Assembly (NCBI GenBank): GCA_020091685.1
Contig: CM034606.1
Span: 34,181,874-34,245,873 of the forward strand
From: Lutjanus erythropterus
Taxonomy: Eukaryota > Chordata > Actinopteri > Lutjaniformes > Lutjanidae
DNA: 64,000 bases
Direction of reading: 5' to 3'
Shown here: one piece after another, positions 12,101 to 24,400 of the stretch
How the letters are laid out: each line of letters opens with the position of its first letter
Numbering within the stretch: the stretch's first letter is position 1
Made by a program: the position numbers and the translations under genes
The notes under the pieces: model-generated
Databases searched by the model: none
The model's input: only the letters and a program-made list of their open reading frames with translations
What the model was told of the DNA's origin: nothing

Positions 12101-15100
12101 ATCTAGTATATTATATATGACAGCCATTCTTGAAAATTGGGACAAACCATGTCCTACCAAAAAACTTTTAAAATTAATTAAATGTATTAATTCCATTTCA
12201 TTTTTTGGTGAAAATTCATTCTTTATGGATTAACTTCTAAATCAAAGCTAAATGCTGCTCATTATGACTATGCTGTGAGATGAAAAAATGTAACATTTTG
12301 TCAACTCTGTAAAGGGTCATATTTTTCATTTTCTATACCCTCCACAAATGCTACCACTGTTGTTTGGCATCAGTAAAAAAGTAAATCAGTATATAATAAG
12401 GTTAGCCACAAGGAGCTTGGCCCATTACAAGGTTTAAATTCAAGGGTTTTAATTCTTAAACTATATTTTCCAGCATAAATGACAAGTCAAAATCAAAACA
12501 ATGTACATGTATGAACTGTAACATTTGTAAATGTTTTCAGATACAAATTCTAAATAAAGATAAAACAAATTGCTGTCAGCATGCAGCATGATTATCTTTA
12601 TGTATTGTGTTTATATATTGTTGTTTTTGTCTGCTCTGCTTCATATCTCACCTTCAGCCTGTCACAGAGTGCATATTTGTCTCCTAAACAAACTCAAGTA
12701 GGAAAACAAACCTGCTCCAAGTTTAGCGACCTCCTCGAGATCAGCAGATGTTCTGGCTGAAGCGATGGCCTCTGGAAGCTTCAGAGTGAAGGGCAACACG
12801 TCCCTACGAGAAAAGGTCGAGTGAAAGGGAGAAAGACTTGGTCAATAGAGAAAAAGGAAAAGCCAGTGAAAGGGCGGGACAATCCCTAAAAGTGTGTGAG
12901 TCACAGTGTTGGAAAAGAGCTCGCGTGGCTCAGTCTGGGTGTGCGGTGCTGGCTGGACTGGAGGGTAAGTGCTGTATGAGCCGGCTGCTCTCCTCCCTGC
13001 GGATCTTTTACAAGATCTTTCAAAGCTTTTACACAGCTTCCAGAAGCCTCAGTGAAGCAAAGCTGTGATCAAAGCTGAAAATTACACCTATGGATTACTG
13101 AAGTCAGTGAAACATGGACGCTTTAAATGTGATGTGGAAATTCAACCAGAGATGAAGAAAGTGACCTACAAACGCAGCAGCAGCTTTTAAGACAAAGGGT
13201 CTTAGCAAAGAATCTGCTGACAGATATTCATTTCAAGAATATTCAGTGCTGTTACCTAAAGCTGAGGCTAAGTTAAATATCACAAGACACTAAAGTTTAT
13301 TTTTCTACATACATTGGTCAGTAAAGGCCTTAATATACTCCTAAAAAGACATGTACACTGACAGCTGTGGACACTACGGATGTGTAGTAACTCTACACAG
13401 TATACTACTTTCTGGAGTCCGCTTAGAGGACACAATCCACACATGCTCTATATATGAAGTTTGCGTACTGCAGATCCTTGCATCCAAGAACTAGAGAAAG
13501 TATTACCATATGTCCACATTCCCAGAGACACAGCTACAAACAGTCAAACATGGGCAGCTACATTGTCACCAAGTAACCAGTGGAGTGTTACTTGGTACTC
13601 ATTGACTCATTGATGCCAATGAGTGCTTGGGTGTCGAGTCAGTGAACGTGGATCATCAAATTGTATCTTTTGGTTAATGTCGTGTTAAGAAAAATGGGAA
13701 GGAAAATGCTGAAAAGCTGCTGTGTTGCAGGTTGTAAAAGAAATAAACATCCTTCCTAGAAAGGAAAGGATCCCAAAAAGAGAGCAGAGAGACTGTCTGA
13801 GCTGCCAGAGAATGGTGACTGTTCCTACAGATGGAGAGCTAACATTAGCTTGAGTGTGAGGCTGCTGGAGTTCAGTCATAACGTTACAGTACAGCAGCGT
13901 CAGACTGTCATCTCTGACTAAATCTCAGTCTTGCTTAGATCAACAGTTGTCTACTGACAGGTTTTGTTATTTTCAGACAACATTAAGTCTGATTATACCT
14001 GGTGATTGAGTATTAGCAGTGTCTGGTCACTTTGTTGGGTTTATTGATCCACTTGGACGGGGGAGGACTGAAGCAGCATGACGGCTGACTGATTAACCTT
14101 AATTTATGAAGATATCACTAGTCTGACTCATCAGACACACACGATGGGTATAAATCTGCTGTTGCTTGCTTGTTTCATGCGGCATTGCAAACCCCAACTA
14201 CCTATGTTTTTAAATTCCCCGGGAAACAAGATCAACCAGAGAGCTGCAACCTGCACCTGGAACACTAATGGTGGAATGTAAACAAGCTAACAGCTGTTAG
14301 ATATTCTTTTGCAGTGACGTAGTCATTTTAATGCCAGAGCTTGCACCCCCATGTGCAAATGTTCCACCAAAACAAGTTCCCCCTTGACACTATTTTGTAG
14401 CTGCACCATTGCTACATCCTGGGCTTAGCTCCGCCCAAGACATCTGTGATTACTTTAAAGATTTGCAAACAAGGCAGGGCATTTTTTACCCTATAGCAGA
14501 ATGTGTATGCAGGGAGCCAGACCTTTCTCCATGACTGAACGCTGTAGAGAGAGGTCTGGCTATATGAGACCAAGCTACCGAGAACACTCAGGTTCAGGCA
14601 GGTCATAGAATAATTCTTAAACATGTCTATAAAACAAAGGTTTGTTTAACTCAACATGAATTCATACAAACTTGACAAAACTGTAACTGAAAAACAAAAA
14701 AATGCATTTGTTGTCTATGGAATCTTCTGTCTGTCTTTCTGTCGGTGTGGCCTGATGTTCTGGCGAAGTATCCATATGTGCTTGTCTGATGTATCATGGG
14801 GAGACGGTGTACAGAATTGGCAAAACAAAGTCACATGATTGGAGTGTTGAAAAAAGTTAAGGGCAGCTCAGCTTTGATTTGTAACACCTGTGTTGGATGT
14901 CAGACTGTCTTAATGTCGCTGGCTTCAATTGAAAATACCTTGAAGCCTAATCTTTTGTCACTGGTATAGTCTGATCATGAAGATCTACACAGCTGTCCAT
15001 ATACTTGTCCATTTGGGAGTATAAGCCAGGTTTAAGAATACTTCCTGATGACAAAATTCACATCACACAGATACTAGCAGACCAATGTGTGCTGGAAAGT

Positions 15101-18100
15101 ACCATTTCAGCCTAACACACAGCAATGATTTGCCACTGCTGGCAAACAAAGTGACTGCACTGAAAGAACCAATTCCTGCTTTCAAAACCAAAACAAAGTC
15201 TCATTCTCCGTCCTGTTTAAATTACACAACGATGAGTAAAGATGAGACAAGTCTGACTCCAGCTCTGGCACTATTTACAATGGAACAGTTGTACACTAGT
15301 CATGTATATCTATTTTAACTGTGTTCATCTAAAAATGGATCTTTGCTTCCTTGTTCAGATAAGGGTTAAAGGTGAAAGATTTTGTGTAGTGTTTTTTCCA
15401 TCCTCTACACTTCCCCCTTTGTATTTGTTATGATTTATACTTTACTAAACAAAATCTATGAGTTACATTGTAAAAACTACATTTATATATATTGTATGTG
15501 AGCATGTTACATTACATTGATTATGGCAACTTAGAATTGTACTGATGCATTTTATGTCATACATCAATACACTTACTCTATGTGTTTTGCACACTGTACA
15601 TGGTGCCCTATTCTACATGTCAACTCCCAGGAGCAAGTTAAAATGTTTGACTCTGTCTTTTTATCAACACAGGACAAACGTCTGTCTATGAATGGACAGA
15701 GGACAGTGTCAGTGTTCAAGTGATATAGAAAGCATGTTGAGGGGACATTCAGAGCCTTAGTAATGCCACAAAAATATGAATTAAGGCTGTAACTAATGAT
15801 GATTTTCATGAATTGATTAGTTGTTTGGTCTATAAAATGTCAAAAAATGATGACAAAAGTTGATGAGTGTTTCTGAAAGCGCAGGACGACGTCCTCAAAT
15901 GTCTTGGCTTGCCCACAACTCAAAGATATTCAGTTTACTGCCAGAGGAGTAAAGAAATCAGAAAATATTCAAATTTAAGAAGCTGAAATCAGAGAATATC
16001 ATATTTTTTCTTTACTCACATGAAAAATGCATTATCAAAATAGTTACTGATTAATCGTTGCAGCTCTTATATTAATAGTGATTTAGGTATTAGCAGGTCC
16101 TGCTTACAGTGCACCCACAGATACAGACAGACAGCTATCACTGGATTACTTTCATAATGAAAAAAACTTAAAAACTTGATGATTCTCAAGCAGGTTCTGG
16201 AGTTCTATATATTTTTTCTATGATTTCTAAGTGGATTTCTAGACATTTATAGAAGAACATCGAAAACAATGACATCCTCAAGGGCTGTAAGTCACATTGA
16301 AACTATAAACGTGTTTCATATGTGTTCAGATTTCACAGAAATAATAATAATAATAATAATAATGACCAATAATTTTGATGCAAATTGAATTGCTGCTCAG
16401 CTCTCTCCCTCTACGCCCCCTTCAACTCTCCCGCACTTCTAGTTTGAATATCTCTGATGTCATATATAGATACTGCATAATAGACAACTACATTGTGTGA
16501 TATATATAGTATATATAAACATGTATGTAGAAAATGTAGATCACATCAGTGTGGTTTGCATGTTTTTCTGTAATTGTGTGTGATGTAACTCACCTGCTGA
16601 TGCAGCAAAAAGCCACGAGGCGGAAAAGGTCGGCAAAGCTCAGGCCTGATCCCTCCAGAGAGAAAGCTGCAGGAGCAAAGACAGTTTAGTCATTTCTTTA
16701 ATCTGGTTCACAGAAATGTGAAGTCCTGTGCAAGGGTGTAGAATTGGGAGGGGACATGTCCCGAGCAATAATTTTGATTTAAAAAACATTAAAATATAAC
16801 CACTGTCGTCTGTCAGTGTCCAGTCAATGTTAGCGTTAGTGTTAGGGTGTAATGCTAGTGAGATTCAGTGTTGTGACAAAGCACCTGTGCTAGTTACAGA
16901 TGCAAAACGTTGTGTTTTCAGGTTGTGAAAGATCCACCAGCTACCTTTAGTCACAGGCTTCTTTTCACTGCCAAAATATTTAATGTATGAATAAGTGACT
17001 TGCAAGTCTTGTGAGTTATTCAGACTATCAAGTGGAAAGAGACTAATAAAGTGGTGGTAGCTTGCCCTCGCATGCACTGGGCACCTCAGGCAAGAGACCA
17101 GTATCAGTAAGATACTGAAATTTAGCAATTAATTAGAGTTATTTCTCTCAAAAGTGGACGAATCACTTCAAAGTTGTATATAAAAGTAAGTAGTATTAAG
17201 TAAAGTGCTTCAACTCTTTTATTAATGCACATGTAGCTATATAATCATAGTGTAGCTTACACTTATTTTTAGTGGTGTAATGATACATTGATCTGGATTG
17301 ATATATCAATTCAATGTTCAATGATCCAATATGATTGATGCAAAATGAAAGCATCCATAATATCATATATGTAGTGACGCCTGTGAGCTTGTCCAGGCAG
17401 TCAACTCGAGCTGCATCACATGTAACATACCTCACTCTCTGTAGTATTAACCAAACACACCCTTCCAATCTGGCAGTCGATTTAAACCTCTAAAACCTCC
17501 CATCTCTCCTTCTGCCTGTCAGCGCCATTTCTGCCCTGCAACAGTGTCACTGCCGGTTCATTCAGCCCCACCACCACCCCAGCATCCACCTGCAGGCTCC
17601 AACAAGACACGTGCTCATCACTCCTCAATATCTCTGTGGAAACATAATCTGTGAGGAGTGATGAGGTCGGGGTCTAGACACCAAACTCTAACTACATTCT
17701 GCTGCTGCAATAAGCATTCTTAAACATGAGTTGTCTGACTGAAATATATCTACATATATATCTAATAATATCTAAAATTGTCATCTTTAAGATACGCCTT
17801 TACTTTGAAATTCTCATGGCATGTTGAGTCATACATTTCTGGAAGACTTCAGTCATAAAACTGAAATATCTGTCCTTGGTCCTGTGACTTATAATAACTC
17901 CTAAGATATAAAATCATGCAGACTCTACAACCATGTATCATGTTTTAACTTCATTCACTGGCAAAAAGGACAATAACTAGAGCCAAGTTTTAAACCAAAT
18001 GCATGCAGGGGACTTGTTTACTTCATCTTTATAATCCCTAAATGAATTTGAAGGATAACAGAATCCCACTGGTATTACAAGTGTCATATAAATAATTAGA

Positions 18101-18388
18101 ATGAAAAGCAACAAGAATGGCTGTGGTGGTAACCACACTCCCCATGTGGACTCAAATTGTTGTTTCATATTGATTTGAAAGAGAACATTTGGCTGGAAAA
18201 CAGTCAATAACTCCATTAGTGAGGCAGAGAAAAACTTGTGCACGCAGGTAGAACACTGAAAGAGAACTTTTTTTTTGCTCATAACTTGGCACAATTACAA
18301 CAGCTTACTGTCAGCGCCTCTGGCACTGAACTTAACGTGACCAAGATGTGGGTGCGGACAGGCACAACAGGCATTCATGTGTGTACAT

Positions 18389-18454
<66 letters not shown>

Positions 18455-21400
18455 GAGAGATAAAATGAGAGATGATCAAAAATACTGTGTTCAAAGTTAG
18501 TAGAAAGAAAACAAAGAAAAGGATCAAATCTGATTTTTTTCTACACCAGTCATTTTACAGTTACAACTTTATAGATCACTGGAATCCAAAGGACTTGTAA
18601 ACAAATGATTAAATACAGAGAAGTGAGAAAACAATAGATGTTTACACTGTGAGGGAATGAGGGAAGTGGGTTAAATCCAAACATATGTCTGGATGGCAAC
18701 AGGCCCACAACTCAGAGCTGTCCTCATCTGTCTCAGCTCTCAGCTCAGCTCTAATAATCATACTTAGGCTTGTTTAAATATTGACTTTTAGAAGTGAAAG
18801 ATGTCCTGTCATCTTGAAATAAGTGTCAGTTTGCTTTTGAATGTGACAAACTGAACTTCAGACCACACTCACTGCTGCAGTACAAAGAACATTAATCAGT
18901 TTCTACACTGTGTTTCATTTAAGGTTTTAAGAAACTGATAGAACTAATGGAGAGAAAAGCATGCTTACTGTGTGAATATTATACAGTATGCAAATATATA
19001 AAAGTCCAATTGAGTGGTAAAGGGACAGTTCACCTCAAAATGAAAAATACATATTTTTCCCCAGGCCTGTAGTGCTGTTTATCCATCTAGATTTTTTGGA
19101 CTGAGTTGCAGAGTTTTGGAGATACAAGTATCTTCAGCAGAGATTTCTACCTTCTCTCCAATGTAATGGGATTAAATGGCATTTTTCATCCAACAAAATT
19201 CAAAACCAGTGTCTCTTTCCAAAAATCATGACCGAGTTACTCAAGATAATCCACAAACCTCGTAGTGAAAAGTTTCATGAAGGAACAGCTTTCTTTCTAG
19301 TAGAAAGAAAGCAGTTCCACTAGATTCGACTGCAGGAAGAAAGTAGTTCCTGCTCACAACAAGGTCTGATTTATCTTATCTTGAGTACCCAGGACATGAT
19401 TTCTAGAAAGAAACATTGCTGATGAGTGTTTCAGATGTATTTTTGGTGCTTTGAGCACCATAGGACGAGTGCCATTTCGTGCCATTATACTGGAGAGACG
19501 GCAGACATCTCTAAGGCCGATAACTGCAAAACTCTGCAACTCACACCAAACAGTAAAGGTGGACAAACAGCACTACATATATACTACAAAAAATACTACA
19601 ATATATTTGATTGTAGGGTGAACTGTCCCTTTAAGATTAGAAGTTTCCAAGTTCAAGTTACTGCAGCACAAGAAAATAGTGTTATCATTGGCTTTTCTAG
19701 CTTTTGTCATTATCCGTGTTTCTACCAAATTGTAAGGCGAATTAATCTGCAAAAAAAAAAAGTCAGGTGAATCAGGCTCATTTCTATCAAAAGGACTGGT
19801 GCAAATAAACTTTGCAAAGAAAAGTTTCATCAGAGGTTAGAGGCTGTGATACCAAGAGGAGAAGAAATACACGTCCCAAACCAGAAACAAAGCAGCTATT
19901 TGACAACTGCCAATAAACCTCAGAGAGAAAGAATAAACAAAACCAGTTGCCTTGGCCATCTGTGAGAGAAAAATGGAAAGAGGTCATCTGGTTTTTTTTT
20001 TGGTTTTTTTTTGGAACTGTGATACTTGTAATTATTCTTTCATGCGCTGTACATATTGACAGGGGAAACAGCATCTTCTTCTTTCAAATGGAAAAATCAG
20101 AACTTATTCAGAAAAGATGTTTCCATCTCCTATTAAAAATACATTGATGGAAACAGGACAGTAACCACTACTAGATGTATTAGGAGGTGCTGCTTGAACA
20201 GTGTCAGCTAAAGTAACCTAAACAGCTGGATTTTAGCTTTGTCAGCTAGCTTAACACCAAGTAAGCTAATTCAACAAAGCAGTTGATGTTATTATCAATA
20301 TACACTTACTAACTACTGACATTTATCAGGCTAAATACATACTAGCTGATTCATGATTTGAAGCCAGTAAACAAGGCATCTAATACACTGACAAATAATG
20401 CATTTATTTTGTACAGCTGCACTAATCAATGTTTTTATCAAACTGTAAATTCAAACTTAAATTAAATTGTGCTTTTAACTTTATTAATACTAGTCTTTCA
20501 TTTTATTTGCTTACACTGAGTTTCCAGTACTTTTTGCCATCATACATGTTTCATGGCAGTAATTTTACAGTGAAGCAATGTCTCAAAACATATTTCAGTT
20601 CCATAAAAAAAATCACCAAGGTGTGGTGTAACAGTTCCCAATCAAAACCTGGTCTGAACTAACCGTGTGATTTAGTAGTTTGGTTTAGCACTTTAGACCA
20701 AACTGATCAAACCACTGAGATTTTGTACTCTGACTCACGGAACATCGGACTTCTTTGCCCCACCTGCACAAACAATGTCCTTATATCCGGTACACACAAC
20801 AAGCCTATGAAACTCAGAACAGCCGTTTTCTGTTGAAGAACACAAGCTCTAACAGGCCCCAACACACTTTAATACTGAACAAAATGAGTCACATACAATA
20901 CAACAGAAAATCATCTCAACAAGTCATTTATTGCAACACACTCCACACTTGAGTTTGCTCCTGGTGTGATACAGGTCAGCTTGACACTGACTGAACAACA
21001 CAGACAGAAACAGAAGCACTAAACAGATCATTAGTTGTGGTAGTAGCATGATATTATGGGTGGCAATATCAGTCCACCATCTTGGTTTTAAGTGAACTAT
21101 ATCTTGACATGTGTTGGATAGATTGTCATTAATTTTGCTACATATATAAACCTTCATCTGACACCAACAGCAGGTCAAAGTTTTAATTGGTCCTTTACTT
21201 CCAAATACCTCCAAATATCCACAAATCTAATGATGTTCCAATCAGCCACAGCACTATTTGTTGTGTTTTGTGCTAACTGTGCTACTGAACCATGCTAATG
21301 TACGGTGAATGAACATGATAAACATCATACCTGCTTAACATTGTCAGTGTTGTAATGGTAGCAAGCTCAAAGCACAGCCTCACAGAGTGGCTAATACGGC

Positions 21401-24400
21401 TGTAGACTCTTAGACCTCTTCAAGGTGATCTGCATACCCACAGATTAATTATAATAACTCCTATCTCCTAGCATAAGTTTACATGTTTTGCGTTAGTCTT
21501 ACTGAGTGTTCTGACTGAAAACAGACCAGCATTAGAAAATCATGTTGATTCGGGAACCAGTAAAATTATGAAATATGATACAAGAAAACCAGTCTTTCCT
21601 TCCTGGTTGGACATGCCCGGAAAACCTCACAAGGAGGATGCCCAGGAGGCATCCTAATCAGATGCCAAAACCCCTTAGCTGGCACCACTTGACATGAAGG
21701 AGCAGCAGCTCTCTTCTGAGCTCTGTCAAGGCTGGACCCAGTCACGCCACGAAGGAAACTCATTTTGGCCACTTGTATCTGTGATCTCGTTCTTTTGGTC
21801 ACCTCCCAAAGATCATGACCACTGGGATTGCAACGTAGATTGACTGGTAGGTCAAAGGCTTTCCCTCCCAGCTTAGCTGCCTCTTCAAAGGCAAGTGCCT
21901 GGTACAACACCTGCATTACTGCTGCTGCCGCACCCAGCTCACTCCCAGCCTAGCGTGAACCATGACCCCAGACCTGGTTCTGACTCTTATTCTGGCTGGC
22001 TCGCTGGCTGCCCCAATGCATGCTGGAGGTCATGGTCTGATGATGCCAACATAATCACATCATCGGCAAAAAGCAAAGACACAGTCCTGAGGTTCCCAAA
22101 CCAGTTACTCTGTTCACCCGGCTGCACCTAGAGATCCTGTCCATGAAGACCACACTCAGGACTGGAAGACAAGGGGCAACCTTGGTGGATCCCAACAACC
22201 ACTGAAAATGTGTGTTATTGTGCCAGTCTTTGTGCCTTAAGGTTTAGAAAAGACAAGAAACTAGAGTTCTTGTGGAAGTTACCTCTGTAACAGACAATTC
22301 TTTATATAAAAAAAGGTTTTGCATTTACATGGTCAAATCAAATTGCAGCCAAATAAAGGAAGGAGTCAAATTACAACAATTGATTAAGAACCTACTAGTT
22401 ATCTTTTGCATTGCTTGTCTCTCTCACTGAATTGACCACCATGTGTTTTTTCTTGTGTATTGTTCTCCTCAGGCGCTAAGAGAAACATCAACTACACCTT
22501 TTAACAGTAGTCAGCAGATAAGACAAAAGGCGGTAAAGGCTGCAGTGGGCGGTGACTCACACGTAGCACATACTCTCACTAGGTAAGCATTTGGAAATTC
22601 CGGTCTGGTGCAGACAGAGACAAGTGTCAGCACACACAGGTGCAAGAGCAATACACCAAACATTCACTGCACATTCTGACATTTGCTCAAAGCTTCAGAA
22701 AAATTCCTGTTTTTCAGGCAGCTAAAAATAGAACACAACAAAGGGGAAAAGAATTAGCAATACACAATATAGATGGCCTGACTGAAGAGGAAGATGTCAG
22801 TTGCAAAGTGGAGCCTCTAGGACATCTCACAGACAGAGACACATGTCGAAGCCTTTGACGCATCACAACAACTCTGGAACAAAGCCTCAAGTGGAAATAC
22901 TGCACAGACAACAGAGGGGATGTTTCTTGCTGGAGGGCTCACTCAAAGCACATGTGTTTTTGTGTCTATTTATGAAACGTTTCCATATGCTGATTGATTT
23001 GGTTTTAATCACGCTGAGCCACATCAAGCCATGAATTCTTGTGTGTGAAATGTGTCCTCACAGCAGGAGAAACACTGCTATGCTGCACTGTTGCGGTCCT
23101 GTTTGGTATCAGCAGGTCAGGCTCTAAACAACAGGGGGCTTAGGCAAGATTTTCTTTGGGGGCCTCCTTACTTTGTCTGGAGCCGAGAACTATGAAACAC
23201 AACTATAAACTATATATATAGAAGGGCTGCAATTAACAGTTATTATCATTATCAATTAATCTGTTGATTACTTTCTTGATTAATTGATTAGTTTTTTGGT
23301 CCATAAAACATTATAAAATGTTGATCAGTGTTTTCCAAAGCCCAAGATGATGTCCTTAAATGTCTTGTTTGTCCACAACTCAAAGAAATTCAGTTTACTC
23401 ACATAGGGGACAAAAAAAAGAGAAAATATTTGCATTTAAGAAGCAAAACTCCAAGTATTTGGATATTTTGTTCTTTAAAAATTATGCTTAATTAATAAAT
23501 AGAATGTATAATTTCTAATTAAAACATTTCGATCACTTATTAACTATTCTGATTAATTATCAAAATGGCTAACTTTAAATTTAATAGTGGATTATCAATC
23601 GATTTTGCAATTAATTGCTCTAATACATAGTTTAACGAAACTGCCTTCATTCAATAGGTCCTCATTAAGGATTTTTCCCTCAGACCTTAAATCAGAGGTC
23701 TCAACAATATCGTGAAGGCACACACACAATATTCACACACAGGCTCACAACAATAAGATATAAAAGCAGCGCACAAAGTTGTTAGAGACACAGAGAAAGG
23801 GAAATGGTGTATATTATGTTATTGGCCATAACCACACTAAAAGGAAGCAGGAGCACAATCTAAAGAGTACAGTAACCACACTCTGCTCCATTGTCACTTG
23901 TGGAGAAAGTACCAGACTCCCTTTCAAAATGGCAGAGAATTGTGAGTTGTTGAGTTCGGAGAAGCTTTATTAACTTTGTCAAATGCTGTCTATGTCAAAT
24001 CATTTCAATCATTTGCCACCTCTTGTGAAATCAGCAAAGTGACACATTAAGTTATTCCTTTGTTTGTGTGAAAATATTTTTGTCTATTTGTCCTGTCACG
24101 CTGCTTTAACAGTGTGTAGGGTCCTCTGTGTCTAAACTGTGTGTTACCTGCCAAGATAAGCAGCAGGTATCTGTGAACACACTGTTTCAACTGATTTCAC
24201 CATTGACACTATCCTCTGAAATTTTCACAAACTAACATTTTACAAAAGAACAAGTCTGAAGAAGAACGTGAGCTTGAAATGTCACATGTGCATGTACTAA
24301 ATAAACTGTAATGAAGGGAGCGACAGTGTGTGAACCCTTTTCGATCTTCATTGCTTCTTTTTTTTGGTCCACCTGCCTCAAATGGGTTTTGGATGTGTGC

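Larger units (their letters stand above)
5953..12711. other. Intron 6 of the rin2-like gene
   Basis: 6.8 kb, no exon seen. It contains a TTAAAGGGACAGTTCA element (8254-9018), a (CA)n microsatellite (9136-9193) and a MITE-type relic with GGCGGTGCAACATGGC (about 10060-10675). The 5953-8250 part shows only diffuse AT-rich sequence, with a possible relic of a ...GGTATTG...GTATCAG type repeat at about 6500-6840. 10680-12711 has nothing I can name. Confidence 0.65.
12804..16593. other. Intron 5 of the rin2-like gene
   Basis: 3.8 kb. Holds a THAP-like coding relic (13698-13860), an imperfect hairpin (14515-14561) and an AGGGCTGCAAC family copy (15784-16067), plus a (TAA)n run (16339-16363). The rest is AT-rich and unassigned. 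Confidence 0.65.

Noticed and set aside
21895-22131. Plus-strand open frame of 78 codons
   Set aside because: It is the antisense of the LINE reverse-transcriptase region on the minus strand.
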